Counted from the stretch's first letter, positions 43,475 to 56,326 are shown. The stretch: DNA of 64,000 nucleotides from Sycobia sp. Sy_11 (GCA_018907035.1 JACCIC010000027.1:1907501-1971500); one strand, 5' to 3'. A program made the numbers and translations. Notes: a model not told the origin generated them from the letters alone.

Positions 43475-46270
43475 ATGTAGCAATGGGTACGTATCTTTTT
43501 TGGCAACTTGATGAACAACTCTATAATCTATACCAAAGCCGATTTTCTCGTTCTTCTTTGGCACCCTTACCGGACAACTACTCCAACACCTCTCTGAAGG
43601 TTTTATAATTCCTTCGCTCAGTAGTCTATGAATCTCAGCATGCCCCAGTCGAAGCCGCTGAGTATATATTATACCCGTTGTTTGATGGATCGGTGCTTTT
43701 GTACGTCGATGTAGTATAACGGTAGTTTTGTTGGGGGCTGTCTGTTGCTCTGTTTTATTTGTAAGCCTCTTCTCAGGATACTATAAAATGACTGTCGTTT
43801 TCTCTGGCGTATTTTCGCTCCAATTCGCCGGAGTATTTTTTAGGCGTATGCGAAGTGGCTCCTGAAAAGTCAATCGTTATCTTAAATTTCACTAGAATAT
43901 CCATTCCTAGAATGACATTGTACTTCAGTAAGTTCGAAACTTTCAAATGTGCCCTTGTTTTTTGATCGTCAATATTAATTGTTAGATCGACTTCTCCGTC
44001 ATTGGTGCATAGCTATCTGTCTGGTAGTTACATATAAGATACAACTTGTATGATCGTCGACTGGATCATCTTTTCCGGTTAAGGGCCAATATATGATTTC
44101 CTTGCCTCTGGATCTACCACTGCTGAGAATATTTTCCCTGCTATTTCCAACTTCAGGAAGAATCGATTATCGTCATCCTGTATTATTACGAGCGGATGCC
44201 AACGAGACTTCTTTCGGCCGTATTTTAATAGGTAGTAAACATGAGATGTAGTGGATATGCGTGTCGCTGGATTGTGAAAAAATACGATTTGGGGTTTTGG
44301 AGTTGACTCCATTTTCCGATCCCCTTCCTAGTTTTCCGACGCATGCTTATTGGGGTCACATCGTGTGCAACTAGCGGTTGTCACATCATTCTCTCCGTAA
44401 TTAAAGCAGTGTAACCTGCGTGTATCGGGACATCGATTCGCCGAGTGACCCGGTATACTACATATTTAACATGGTCTTTTGTCTGGCATGGGGCTGTTCT
44501 TCCTCGGTACTCTATTCAATGCTATTCGAGACCTTTCTGGGCATTGGTTGTCACGGTGAGTTGATCTGTCTCGTCTATATTCCGAACACGGTCGCATGTA
44601 CTTATGTTGATTTCTAGTATCTCGGTACAGTATATATGAGGTCAGACAATTAAGTAATACGATGAATTTTATTTCACGACCTGTGGTAACACTGAAAACC
44701 TGTAACTCCGGCACCGTAATAGTAGATCCCTACTCTAGCGATCGAGATCTTGACGACACTTGTACGATCATTTCTTCGCCAGCTGTTTAGTGTTTTGTAA
44801 CAACGCGCGAGTAGTGCATATCAAGAAAATGGAACAGAGAAATTTAGAGAACCCTTGATAAAATGTTGTGTGAAACTCGGTGAAATCGCGATAGAAACTT
44901 ATGAAAAAAGTGCTTAAAGTATAGAGTAGTAATGCCCTGAGTCGTACTCAGGTTCTTCAGTGGTATATCGATTTTAAAAAAGGCCGTGAGAGCGTCAAAG
45001 AGGAGGCGCGGAGAATAAGCAAGTCCAAAGTGAAAACCATGTTCATTTGCTTCCACGACATCAAAGGGGTAGTTCACAAAGAGTTTTTACCACCTGGACA
45101 AACCGTAAATCAAATATTGTACCGCAATGTGCTCGAAAACTTACAAAAGAGGGTGCTCAGAATGGTAAAGACCTGGGTTCTGCATCACAACAATGCTCTC
45201 TGTCACAGTGCGTTCAGTGTTTGGCGTTTAAATGCATCGCAACGTTACCACAACCGCGCTATTCATCAGGCATGTTACCCTTCAACTTTTTCGTTTTTCC
45301 CCATTTGAAAAAATTTATGAAAGGTTGACATTTTGACTCCTTTAAAGACATCCAAAAATCTGTGACGAGGGTACTCGGAGAGTTCCAAGAAGAAGTGTTT
45401 CAGAATTATTACGAAAACAGGAAAACTCGCTGGAATAAGTGTATAGATGCACAATGGGTCTATTTTGAAGGGGATTGCAACGATGTAACTTAATTTTTAA
45501 ATATACTCGATTTTTTTATTTTGTCGCATTACTTAATTGTCAGACCTCGTAAGTACATTCGAGGCTCTGCTTTAAGAACGTTGTGTTATATCGTGGTGAG
45601 GGATTCCTGTTTCGGCTTGATAATAGCCAATAGGGTGTGTATGTGGATCGGGATGGTGATTGAGGATGGTAACGTGCTAAGGAGCAACGGTAGCGTCTGC
45701 TTTGTTCAAACTGCATTTTCGGTGCTTGCTTTCGGTTTTCTGTCGGTGAAGGGTTCCGCTGTCTTCTAAATCTCGTCGACTCTCTTCCTTTTTTTGTCAA
45801 TGTCGAAGTGTCAGCTTGGCTAGGGTAAGCTGTTTCTTTGTCTCTTTGGGTCTCTCGTCATGTGGCGGTGCCTTTTACCGCTTGGTTAGCTCCTTGTTTA
45901 ACTCTATCTGTTTGCAAACCACTGCAATTCATCAATTGAGTTAAAATCGTTACGATTGATTTTGTCGATGAAATCGGGGGGAAGGTTTCGATAAACCTTA
46001 TCCCATTATGTGTCAAGTCGAATAGGTGGTGCTGATTTCTCCTGCAGCACTCTCATACCCATTAAGTGCGCACGGATTGATTCGTTTGGTCCCTGAGTGA
46101 GGTCTCTGATTTCCTCTCGGCGATGTGCAAAATCTATCCAGTGAATTGGACTCTCAGTGCCGATTTAAAATGCTCTATGGTTCGCGAGTTTTTATTTTAC
46201 AGCTAAACATACTGTTTAGCTGTCTCTCTTTCATCGCGACTATGTTTTCTTTATTCGGTGCGGATGCCAT
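43475..46270 (-). mobile_element. Gypsy element, same family as 1-4.67 kb: gag, protease, start of RT
   Basis: On the minus strand, gag would start at an ATG at 46270 (MASAPNKENIVAMKERQLNS in the reading from 46270). It continues with a decayed capsid part, an RS-rich part (45800-45550), a CSIPGHSANRC zinc knuckle whose first cysteine is preceded by a stop (about 44.45 kb), protease LEIAGKIFSAVVDPEARKSY (44312-44079) and RT start EGIIKPSERCWSSCPVRVPK and FGIDYR (about 43.56 kb). It is cut where the LINE begins. A mariner is inserted between the RS-rich part and the zinc knuckle. Confidence 0.75.
44638..45549 (+). mobile_element. mariner deletion derivative (912 bp) nested in Gypsy gag
   Basis: The TIRs TGAGGTCAGACAATTAAGTA and CGAGGTCTGACAATTAAGTA (right end, inward) are flanked by TA. 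The plus strand keeps pieces of a transposase: the end of the N-terminal region near 45.0 kb, then HHNNALCHSA at the second catalytic site, FFVFPHLKKFMKG and a C-terminal WVYFEGDCNDVT. About 0.4 kb is missing relative to a full-length mariner. Confidence 0.75.
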
Positions 46271-46544
46271 TTCGATCTTTTTCCGGTTAATAGTTAATTC
46301 AGTTAAATTCGTTTAGTCTAGTTAGAAATATATTTATATTATTTTTCTTCCTTGTATCAATTTAATTAATTCTATAAATTAATATTTTTTCAATTTATTT
46401 GTTTATGATAATTTATTTATTTTTATTTATTTATTTTTATTTATTTATTATTTATTTATTTATGTTGATTCATGTATTTATTTCAAAATTTTTTTAAATT
46501 ACTTCACTCGTCTATGACTGTTTCTTTTCTTTGCGTACTGTATT
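46271..46544. other. AT-rich stretch with (TTTA)n units
   Basis: The units at about 46410-46465 are ATTTATTT-type. This may be the remains of the Gypsy leader. Confidence 0.5.
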
Positions 46545-47245
46545 AGTTTAACACGTTGTTCAATAAATCACGAGACTAACAACAAAAACAACATTTCTTT
46601 TCAAAAATCATTTTTATTTATCAATATAACATCCTTTTTGAGTGATACAATCGTTCTATTGCATTTCCAACTTTTCTATACCATATTTATAAAAGGATTT
46701 ATCCTTTGCTTTCAAATAGGCTTCAGTTTCGGCAAGAACCTCCTTGTTTGAGTCAGATTTTTTTCCGTGTAGCATTTTTTGAGATCAGCAAAAACCCAGT
46801 ACTCGCTAGGGGATAAATCTGGCAAATACGGGGAGTGAGGAAGCAAATCAAAGCGCAACTTGTTCAATTTTGCCATTGTTTTCGTGAACTTTTTTCTTCT
46901 TCATGTGCGTTCGTTTTGCTGCGATCTCCTCCGTCAAACGTACCAACAAGTCAATATAATAATCGCTGTTGATCGATTTACCTTTTTCGAGCTAGTCAAT
47001 GAAAATCACGCCTTGTGTATCCCAAAAAATAGATGCCATGACTTTGCCAGCAGGCTGCTGCGTTTTTGTACGCTTTGGGTCATGCACCACTCAGATGATA
47101 ACTGATTCGCTTTCGGAGTAAAATTATGTATCCATGTTTCATCCATGGTCACGTATCGACGCAGGAAATCCGTTTTATTTTGAGTAAATAGCGATAAACA
47201 GCTCTCTCAATCGTCGACTCGTTGCTGTTTTTGTTCTCCTGAAAT
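46545..47245 (-). mobile_element. mariner transposon, 3' half
   Basis: The left end carries a TIR-like TTAGTTTAACACGTTGTTCA. The minus strand gives a decayed MDETWIH-type first catalytic region (about 47.15 kb), then LRFDLLPHSPYLPDLSPSEY (about 46.85-46.8 kb) with E instead of the third D, and VFADLKKCYTEK. Stops and frame changes are present. Confidence 0.65.
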
Positions 47246-47701
47246 CAATCGTAATTTATAAATTTATATATGTTTATATATAAATTTATAGGTAATTTAT
47301 ATATGTTTGTTTTATCCAAAATTATATATTTATTTTCTCTTGTTTAATTACCATGAAGCTTATTTAAATTTAGTGATTGTTGAAATAATTCACATTAATT
47401 ATTATAACATTCACTTAAATTATCAAAATTATGTGGCAACATTGTATCATGATCATTTACAGTTTCTCTGATTCTTACATATAGGAGTTGATAAACCAAA
47501 ATCACATAAATATTTTTCATTAAGAGTCGTGACAATATTTTCAATTTCAATATGATCTTTATTATATATTTTATTTGATAAGTTTATTTCGAAATTGTTG
47601 GTTTGTTATATTTGTTATAGATATTTTTAAAATATCTTGACAAAAGTGCTTCTGGAAAATTCCCCATAATAGATGTGGTTGAGCTGAATGACAAAATACT
47701 A

Positions 47702-47729
47702 TTAGGAGTGTGAATAAGTCTTTCCCGTT
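47702..47729 (+). repeat. Left TIR of the intact mariner
   Basis: It begins TTAGGAGTGTGAATAAGTCT, preceded by the TA target duplication. The partner is at 48960-48987. Confidence 0.9.
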
Positions 47730-47873
47730 TTTTGTAAGAGATGGCGCCACCAATACTGTGCGAGTATTCAATGGTTACATATGTCATAATCAAAGCTTAT
47801 TCATATGTCAACAATTCCATACTAACACATTAGTTAAAATTTTTTCGCATCATAAATTTTTGATATCGTGAAA

Positions 47874-48911
47874 ATGTCGAAATTGGAGCCGAGTCGACGT
47901 GATTTGCGGGAAGTTTCACTTTATTGGTTCAATTTGAAGAAATCTGCTGCCGAGACGCATCGATTGCTTCAGGAGGCTTATGGAGAAGGTTGTGTCGATG
48001 ATTCAAGTGTTCGCGAATGGTTTCGACGCTTCAAAAGCGGTGATTTCGACGTGGAAGACAAGGAGCGTTCCGGGCGGCCGCAAATCTTTGAAGATCGAGA
48101 ATTGGCGACTTTGCTTGATGAAGATTCTTGTCAAATGCAAGAAGAACTTGCTGAAGCATTGGGAGTTGACCGAACAACCAGTTCCAAGCGTTTGAAAGCC
48201 ATGGGAATGATCCAAAAGCAAGGAAATTGGGTGCCGTACGAACTGAAGCTGAGAGACGTCGAACGGCGTTTTTTCACTTGCGAACAGCTGCTTCAGCGAC
48301 ATAAAAGAAAGGGTTTTCTGCATCGTATCGTGACTGGCGATGAAAAGTGGATACGTTACGATAATCCGAAGCGAAGAAAATCATGGGGACTACCCGGCCA
48401 TGCATCATCATCGACGGCCAAGCCAAATATTCATGGCGCCAAGCTCATGCTCTCTATATGGTGGGACCAGCTAGGTGTGGTTTACTATGAGCTTCTGAAA
48501 CCGAATGAAAGGATCACAGGCGAGGTCTATCGACGACAATTGATGCGTTTGAGCCGCGCACTGCGAGAAAAACGGCCACAATACTCCGACAGGCACGACA
48601 AAGTTATTTTGCAACATGACAATGCTCGCCCACATGTTGCACCGCCGGTGAAAACATACTTAGAAACGCTCAAATGGGAAGTCCTACCCCACCCGCCGTA
48701 TAGTCCAGACGTTGCTCCGTCTGATTACCATCTCTTCAGATCGATGACGCATGGCCTGGTTGACCAGCACTTCCATTCCTACGAGGAAGCCAAAAAATGG
48801 GTGGATGACTGGATAGAGGCCAAACCGGTCGAATTTTTTCGCAACGGGATTCGTATGTTGCCAGAAAGATGGGAAAAAGTTGTAGCTAGCGATGGCCAAT
48901 ACTTTCAATAA
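47874..48911 (+). CDS. mariner transposase, 345 aa, open reading frame
   Basis: Cut-and-paste transposase acting on the flanking TIRs. The ATG at 47874 is chosen over the in-frame GTG two codons upstream because it gives the family length of 345 aa. The N-terminal half has two helix-turn-helix parts (about residues 1-110) and the linker WVPYEL (residues 119-124). The catalytic triad is D156 (VTGDEKWI), D249 (LQHDNARPH) and D284 (SPDVAPSDYHLF). This gives DD34D, the same numbering as Mos1. The protein ends VVASDGQYFQ. No stop, frameshift or missing key residue is visible. It resembles the mellifera-type mariners of Hymenoptera. Activity cannot be judged from sequence alone. Confidence 0.93.
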   Translation: MSKLEPSRRDLREVSLYWFNLKKSAAETHRLLQEAYGEGCVDDSSVREWFRRFKSGDFDVEDKERSGRPQIFEDRELATLLDEDSCQMQEELAEALGVDRTTSSKRLKAMGMIQKQGNWVPYELKLRDVERRFFTCEQLLQRHKRKGFLHRIVTGDEKWIRYDNPKRRKSWGLPGHASSSTAKPNIHGAKLMLSIWWDQLGVVYYELLKPNERITGEVYRRQLMRLSRALREKRPQYSDRHDKVILQHDNARPHVAPPVKTYLETLKWEVLPHPPYSPDVAPSDYHLFRSMTHGLVDQHFHSYEEAKKWVDDWIEAKPVEFFRNGIRMLPERWEKVVASDGQYFQ

Positions 48912-48959
48912 TTCATTTGTAACCATTTTTTCACAATAAAGGCTCAAAATTTGAAAAAA

Positions 48960-48987
48960 AGCGGGAAAGACTTATTCACATACCTGA
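48960..48987 (-). repeat. Right TIR of the intact mariner
   Basis: On the minus strand it starts TCAGGTATGTGAATAAGTCT. It is followed on the plus strand by the TA duplication. Confidence 0.9.
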
Positions 48988-50760
48988 TAATACAATTGTA
49001 AAGAATTCCTTTATTTTAGACGAAGACTTGAATAATGAAGCATCGAATATAGTATCCTTCCAATGAATATTATTTTCTACTAAGCAAAGCGCAACACAGG
49101 CAGCTTGGAATGTCTGTTGTAAAACACCATTAACAGCCTTTAAGTTATTAAATGAGATAGAACCTTTAACATTATGCAATATAAGAGGCATATAAAAGCA
49201 TTCACTTTGATTTGGATGAATAGTATCTACTTTATCCAGTGCATCGTCTTTGTTATCTCCGGGAAATCCTTCAAAGGAATCTTCACGCTTTCTTGTAATA
49301 AATTTATTGCCTCGCCAAATATAATAGCTAGGTACTTCAGAATACAGTAATGTTTTAGCAAATTCATTCGATCGACAAAGTTTAAAGGAAGCTGTTAATG
49401 TAGTTTACTGAAGATCATTAAGAATATGTGGTATATTTTCTTCGGTGACAAAGTTCAAAGAAAGCTGTTAATGTAGTTTGCTGAGGACCATTAAGAATAT
49501 GTTGCATATTTTCTTCGGTGAATTAAATACGTTGATGATTTTCTAAATGAACTGCTAAATGAATGACAGTGGGATATCGTAACTGAATTGGAAAATCGAA
49601 AAATCTCCAGTAAGACTGAGATAAATATATGTATCAAGCATTAAGATACTGATTTAATTTGTCATTTTCATTTTCAAAAGAATCAGTAGCTTAATCAGAG
49701 CCTTTAGTAATATATTTGCATATATATCGAATAGCTTGCACGGAATTACAAAACTCAACGTTTATATGCGTATTAAAACAACGTAAGAGGAGTGGGCAAT
49801 ATGGAACAATCCATCTATTGTCTATATCATTTAAATTACCTCGCATATGTAAAGCTGCTGTGATACCGCCGTTTTCAGGACTTCGTCTGCGGTAAATGGG
49901 ATAACCATCATCTGAAGTTTGAATATTACAAATAAATGCTCGAGGATTCTTTTTGGAATATTTTCCATTCATCATATATGGTAACGACTTATTAATATCT
50001 CCGCAAGGACTGTGACACATGTGTCTGGATACCATTTCATACAGTATCGGATCAATATTTTTATCCGGCAGCTCAGCAGAAATTATAATATCGATTTCAT
50101 CTAGTCGAATGTGAATTTCTAACCACACAATATGACTATGAGGTAATTCTCATTTTTGCCATTCAGCACTGAGTGAATAACAATTTATCCTATTAAATAC
50201 TTCCTTTTTAGTAATCCGGTCCATTATTTTCTTTAATTTTAAATGAAAAACTCTAGAAATAATATAATATCTATCTTTGGACTTTTGATCAGAAAATAAT
50301 TCCTGCTTTATTTCCGGCCATTCAGAGTTGAACTTAAAAGTTATAAATAAACCTGGGCGCAAATATTTACGCACATACATCATAAAATCTTATGATTTCT
50401 CATGTATATAACGTAGAGATCCAGTAATTGATAAAGGAAGTATTACGCGTTGGCCTATATTCTAAGGATTTGCATTAGTATCTTGCTCCACAGTATCTTG
50501 AAAATGTGTATTATAATTTGATCGCAATTTTCTTGATTGAAACGAATAAAAGCTAATCTTTCAAATATCGTTTCAACCATCAATCAACACAATAATGATT
50601 TAATAAGAAGTTATTATGATGCAAAAAGTTGCCGTTATTATTCTTTATCATAAGCCTATATGCATAAAATTGCAAACATGGAACTTTTCCCTGGGTATTA
50701 TCATTTAGAGAAATATTTAGACAATAACCATCTTCGCCTCTAGAAAATATAATTAAATTA

Positions 50761-51903
50761 TGTTAATTAAAAATTTACATTTGAATAAATAGCTTTGTTT
50801 CCTCTTTGTAAATATTTAATTAAAATAATAAAATATTTCATATATAACACGTTATTGTGTAATGCATAATTACTATTTACGCATTTACTACTAATGCATA
50901 TACACTATTTAACTATAACAATTTAATCAACATGATTGTAACAAATTTTCTACGTTCAGTTTCAAAAATTGACATAACATAATTCTAGAGTTTGCCAAAT
51001 TCATCAGATTTGAAAAATCTCGAAATTGCGATCTTTTAAATGGTAGAACAATTCATTGGAGTCACCAGATTATAATTGAAAACAGCATTTAAAAAACGTT
51101 TTTAAAATAAAATTTTCAATTACACCTTATACTACCAAAACTCATCGCATAATTTTAAAAAACCACAGAAATAAGTTTGTTTTAGATTCTTTACCTTCTT
51201 CTTACTTACATTTAAATGCCATTCTCTAAAGTTAAAAACTAAATTATTACAATTTAAAATTCGAAATATTGAAATTACATTTACATCCTAGCTGCAAAGG
51301 ACACCATCACCCATCTGCTTAGCTTCCACTTCATTATTTAGACTTGAGGATGTTTTGGAAAATACAGTTAAAATATTGCAATATTAAGTTGCTCTGAATT
51401 ATATCAGTGTTAGGTTTCTTTCAATCATTGCCCAGACATGAGGAAAGTTTATAGTTCATCGAACTGCCTCGTAGCAATAGTTTTTTTGTAATATTTCTTT
51501 CTGTAAACTTTAGATAATTATATAAATAAATAGATTTTCTGTTTTTGTTTTGCCCCTTTCAAAACTTCTCTGTTCTTATAAAGGATGTCGGAATTCCAAA
51601 AAAATTCCTGAATCTATATTGATCCTCATATTAGTACTAAATTAATCAACAGATAAAATATATAGGGATCCCTAAAGATATAAAAATTCTTCATAAACTA
51701 AAAATGTTTTAAAATCATAATTACACAATTAATCAAAATAATATAATAAAAGCTGAAAAAGTTTTCGGTAAAATTATTTTTAAAAATGCATTTGAAAAAC
51801 AATTCATGTACTATTCATAAATTGATAAAATTAAGAAAGGGATTTATTTGAAATAATATTATTATAAACACAATAGTGAACGTTTTCAGTAAATTTGTAA
51901 ACA
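50761..51903. other. AT-rich stretch, nothing recognised
   Basis: No ORF, TIR or repeat that I can name. The missing 5' TIR of the next mariner might lie near the right end. Confidence 0.5.
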
Positions 51904-53005
51904 TGGAAAAAATTGGTCATCGTTATATGATACACAACTTTTATTTGAAAATCCTTAGCCCAACTAATATAAAAGCTGAACTAGACTACTCTAGGTGAGA
52001 TTGCTCCTTCCTTTGCAACAGTAAAATATTGGGTAGCAGTTTTTAAACGAGGCCATATGAGCTGACAAGACGAGTATCACAGTGGTCGACCAAACGAGGT
52101 GATGACTCCAGAAATGTTGAAAAAAATCCACAAAGAGGTACTGGATGATCGTCGACTGAAAGTGCGCGAGGTAGCAGACATGGTAGGCATTTCAAAAAGT
52201 GCAGTACATTGCATATTGACTAAAAATTTGGAGATGACAAAGCTGTGCGAAAGATGGATGCCGTGCTTGCTCACAATGGAGCAAAAGCAGCGTCATTAAG
52301 ATATTTCAGTTGAGTGTTTGGCAATATTTCGCAAAAATAAAGCGAAATTTTTTTGCCGTTTTATAACCATTGATGAGATATGGAAGCACCATTTTATACC
52401 CGAAACAAAAGAACAATCAAAACAATGGATTCAAAAAGGAGAACCGGCTCCAAAAAGGCAAACACCGTTCCATCTGTAGGCAAAGTTATGGCGTCGGTTT
52501 TTGGGATGCGTGTGAAATAATTTTCATTGACTATCTTGAAAAGAAAAAAATTTCAACGGCGAGTATTATGCGAAATTATTGCAGCGTTTGAGCGAAAAAA
52601 TTAAGTGAAGACGGCCGCATGTGGCTAAGAAGAAAGTGTTTTTCAATCAAAACAATGCACCAACACATCCATTATTGCAATTGCCAAAATTAATGAATTA
52701 AAGTTTAAATTGCTACTTCATGCACACTATTCGCCGGATTTAGCTCCCTTGGATTATTTTCTGTTTCCAGACTTCAAAAAATGGCTCGGTGGTCAAAGAT
52801 TTTCCAACAATGAAGGGGTGATGTCGGCAGTTAATGACTATTATGAGCAGCTTGACAATTGTTATTATAAAAAGGATATTGTACTTACTGAACAACGCCG
52901 GGAAAAGTGTATAGAGCTGAAAGGAGATTATGTTGAACAATAAATATATTTTTTTTGAAAATTTTTGAGTATTATTTGTTGGGCCAGGTACTTCTGAGAC
53001 CACCC
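51904..53005 (+). mobile_element. mariner transposon, decayed, right TIR kept
   Basis: An ATG at 51904 gives MEKIGHRYMIHNFYL, then PTNIKAELDYSR and a stop. The DNA-binding half continues in the frame 52099-52299 (VLDDRRLKVREVADMVGISK). The first catalytic site reads ITIDEIWKHHF (W expected before KHH). The second reads FNQNNAPTHP, with N in place of D. The third reads YSPDLAPLDYFLFPDFKKWL. It ends LKGDYVEQ. The right TIR CGAGGGTGGTCTCAGAAGTA (inward) ends at about 53005. The left TIR was not found. Confidence 0.8.
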
Positions 53006-54949
53006 TCGTTACAATTATTCAATAAATTCACTGTTTATAGTTTTAAGTTTTTAGCTATACACATTTTTTTAAAATTTGCTTTCAAACATTACATAAGAAA
53101 GTATATGAATGAACAAATTTCGGCATAGATGCGATTAATATAGTTTGAGATTCAATTTCAAATATGAAGATTTTAGAGTAAATCTATAAATAATTTTCAT
53201 AAATCATGTGTGGATATGTTCGAAAAAAAATTTTTGATCAAAATCCGAAAATTGGCCTTCATTATTTTTATTTTAGGAAGCTGTAAAAAATTCAGATGAT
53301 TTTAAAATATTGTGTTATTTTTAGGAAATTTCTGCAATTACTGTATAAGGATTGCCCATATAGAGTTTTTGATGACATTATACAAAATTAACTTGAAATA
53401 ACAAACATTCCTTATATAAATATATATGTATAGGACAGTTAAAATATTAAAATCATATGTAGAAACTGTACGTGGAAGTTTCGCAAATTATGGAAACCTA
53501 TGTAGAAGAAGAAAACTGTGACAATACAAATATATTAGTATAAATAAAAATGTAATCCTATTAAACGTTTCTTATCGAAATCTGTCTTCGATTGATAGAA
53601 AGTATAATAGTTTCATAGTACAGGAAGTTAAAAAATTATTTTGAAGTTTGTATTTTTAACTGCATTCATAAATATATTTCCACTATTACAGTAAAATGTA
53701 TATTAGTATAGATAGTATATTATTCAAAATTTGAATAACACGTTATGGAATTTTCTTGGAACATTCAATATCTGCGATTTATTAACTAATAAACAATTTA
53801 TATATTTTGCGATGGGCCACAATGCGCTTGCACCGAATTATCCGAGCAAACGCGAGGAGCACGTCATCTTTCATGCGCGTCGTCGCGTCTTGTATTCGGC
53901 TCCATCTCCCGTTCCTTTACCTCACCAAACGCGTCCCTCGCATATCTTGTCCGAGCTGCCCGTAATCAACTGACAAGCCGAACGAATCTCCATTATTACT
54001 GAGAGAAGGTGTTTAGAATTGAGAAGATTGTATGATTATTTTGCTGTTGTTAAATTAAAGTGCATACCATGACGGATGCGAGATTGAAAAGATTAGGCAA
54101 CTGGTATTCAATCGCTGCGCTTATCCTAAAATCGAACTTGAAAGATCACCAGATTTCATCACCTACATTCAAACAAACCCCGCTGTATTTAAAGAGATAG
54201 TGAGTATAGCATGAATCAAGAGACAAGCTAATGGATATTATTATTTTTAGTTGAATGAGGAGTAAAAATGAAAATTGATTAAAAGATGGAAATAGAGTGA
54301 ATAAGGAGAAAACTCTTACAAACATGATATTAAATTATTCAAGGATAATATCAGAAAAAAGAGATTGATTTAGTTATAGATAAGGCAGACAGTGCCAAAG
54401 ATACCAGACAAGATAAATAAAGAAAAACAATAAAAACAAATCGCTTAGAAACAAACAAATATTTTAATGAAAAATAAATAAATAAAAGGAAACACTGCTA
54501 ACCAAATACAAAGAAAAGAAGTTAATAACGACCACTGTGAATCTATGCACAAAGTAAATGCCATTAAGAACTGATACTGAATGAATGGACTGAAATAATA
54601 AGAATGCCAGTTTATTGAGTAGAATTAGTATAAAGGAACAAGAGAATAGATAATTAAAGGTAAAGCGGATGCAGTCACGAAAAGAAGATAGTTACCATAG
54701 GGGATGATAGTAAAGGTGTATAGAAAACACCAACTTAAGGGAAAAGATGATCCTCAAAAGGGTCACCTTAGAGACTTCTTACTTCTTAGTTAGTGATGTT
54801 TGTATATTTGAACAGTATTTTTAATTTCTTGAAACCAATTCGTTATGTTATTATTATATTAGTATTAGGAATACGTATATCATACAACTGTATAAATTTG
54901 TTCTTGGATGTTTTTGGTTTAATTTTCAAAGCAGGTAAACATAAATATA
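53006..54949. other. AT-rich stretch with one GC-richer island (53.81-54.06 kb)
   Basis: The island contains CAATGCGCTTGCACCGAATT and CGCGTCGTCGCGTCTTGTAT. An 80-codon frame crosses it without a known motif. The rest is plain AT-rich sequence. Confidence 0.5.
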
Positions 54950-55130
54950 AGGCACCCTCAACGTGGTGGACAAATGATACAGACAGTCAGGTCTGACTGT
55001 TAACTCTAGGAAGACTGAAGTCATAGTCTGCATTAGAAAATACAAATGGAAGAGAGAATGCAACTTGACTCTCAGGGCAATCCTTGGTTGAATACGCTAG
55101 AAATTTTTAGATAATATAGGTTTCTATTAT
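54950..55130 (+). mobile_element. Short LINE RT fragment
   Basis: The plus strand reads VNSRKTEVIVCIRKYKWKRE, typical of the segment after the RT catalytic site in R1/jockey LINEs (SKTE motif). Confidence 0.5.
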
Positions 55131-56326
55131 TATTTTATTTAGGCTTGCAAAATTAAAGTTTTTTTTTTCTTAAATGTAATATTTATATTTATAAAATATT
55201 TCTGTCAGCTTTAATTAAGGCAAATAACTATGTAAGTGGGATATATTTTCTCTAATAAACTGCTCAGACACTTCATCATATTACTTAGCGACGAGAAATA
55301 GACAATTTTTTTAATATTATTAAGTTCTTCATGTAGTATAATGTCTTTGTCACAGATCAAACAGAGCTGTAATCTATTAGTCTTAGGAAGTAGGTAATGA
55401 TGCGAATAAAATTGTATTATAAATTCAATTATTGTTATTACAATAAATAACAAACGAGGTTTTACACATGTAATTATTTGGTTGTATTGCGTCTGAACTG
55501 ACCCGATCGCCGTCTTTTTTCCCTCGACAAATCTCGAGAGACGCACACCACGCATTCCTTTTCTTCCCATTCACCTAAGGAGATCACAAGAAAAAAAGAC
55601 GAAGGAGAGAGACAAAAAAAGAAGAATCCAGACGAAAAGGGTCGTGAAGTAGCAGAAAAAGTGGACATAGGGTGTCAAGTAAAAATATTTGCAAAATATT
55701 TGGCTTCAATAATAGAAATTTCAAACTTGTTGCAAACAATACTTTTTTATCAAATATAGTTCATTTTTATGAATTTTCTGTATAAGAGATTATGATTAAC
55801 TACAATTAGAAATATTACAAAAATTTATACTTTATTAACGATTCTTGTGTAGTAAACTTTCATCCCATCGATACACGCAAAAAATGTACTTAAAATTCTA
55901 AATACATTATATGGGAATCGCGATTGATGGCAAGATGAAAGGATAAAAATTTCGAAGAAAATTTAAAATACTCGGAACATCGGAAATCTCTAAATGCTTC
56001 TTTTTCTCAATTTTCTATGATGGCTAGGACTCTACTCAATGCAGGTCAGGTTATAGTCTGGAGTCCCATGATTCAGCACTTTTTGTATGGACGCCACTCC
56101 GGTACAGTCGACCTGACCTGAAAGTTCATACGTGCTCGCACATCACATCGTTCACTCGGCTGTCTGCCGCGGTCGACTGCCACAGTAACGCCATATAACA
56201 GCTAAAAATTTTTGGTATCATCGGCCTATTATTTGTTGTCTTCTATAAGCGTCTATCGTCTTTGGTAATAGTAATTCTCATGATATGAAAAATTATGAAT
56301 AAAAAATAAGTAATCTAGATATGATA
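55131..56326. other. Stretch without recognised genes
   Basis: Two GC-richer patches, 55.49-55.67 kb (purine-rich) and 56.02-56.20 kb (GTCGACCTGACCTGAAAG and flanks), may be repeat remnants. I could not assign them. Confidence 0.5.

Larger units (their letters stand above)
47702..48987 (+). mobile_element. Apparently intact mariner transposon (1,286 bp)
   Basis: The TIRs TTAGGAGTGTGAATAAGTCT (left) and TCAGGTATGTGAATAAGTCT (right, inward) differ at three of the first 20 positions and continue TTCCCG on both sides. TA flanks both ends (47700-47701 and 48988-48989). Between them lies one uninterrupted transposase gene. The insertion cuts the Helitron between FFTIVL and IVFCHSAQPH. Confidence 0.93.
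47250..50760 (-). pseudogene. Helitron Rep-helicase gene, decayed, split by a mariner
   Basis: Reading leftwards on the minus strand: FYAYRLMIK (about 50.65 kb), YVRKYLRPGLFITFKFNSEW (50383 on), FNRINCYSLSAEWQK, a stop, then ELPHSHIVWLEIH with the HUH motif (HSH), RAFICNIQTSDDGYPIYRRR, and AIRYICKYITKGSD with the two catalytic tyrosines (49.7 kb). Helicase-linked text follows: SFEGFPGDNKDDALDKV, CFYMPLILHNVKGSISFNNL and FKSSSKIKEFFTIVL, the mariner, then IVFCHSAQPHLLWGIF (about 47.69-47.65 kb) and fading text. The family nicks DNA and moves by rolling circle. The termini were not found. Confidence 0.8.

Noticed and set aside
53731..53973. 80-codon frame in a GC-richer island as a host exon
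   Set aside because: No splice-flanked open frame with a known domain. It may be a repeat remnant.
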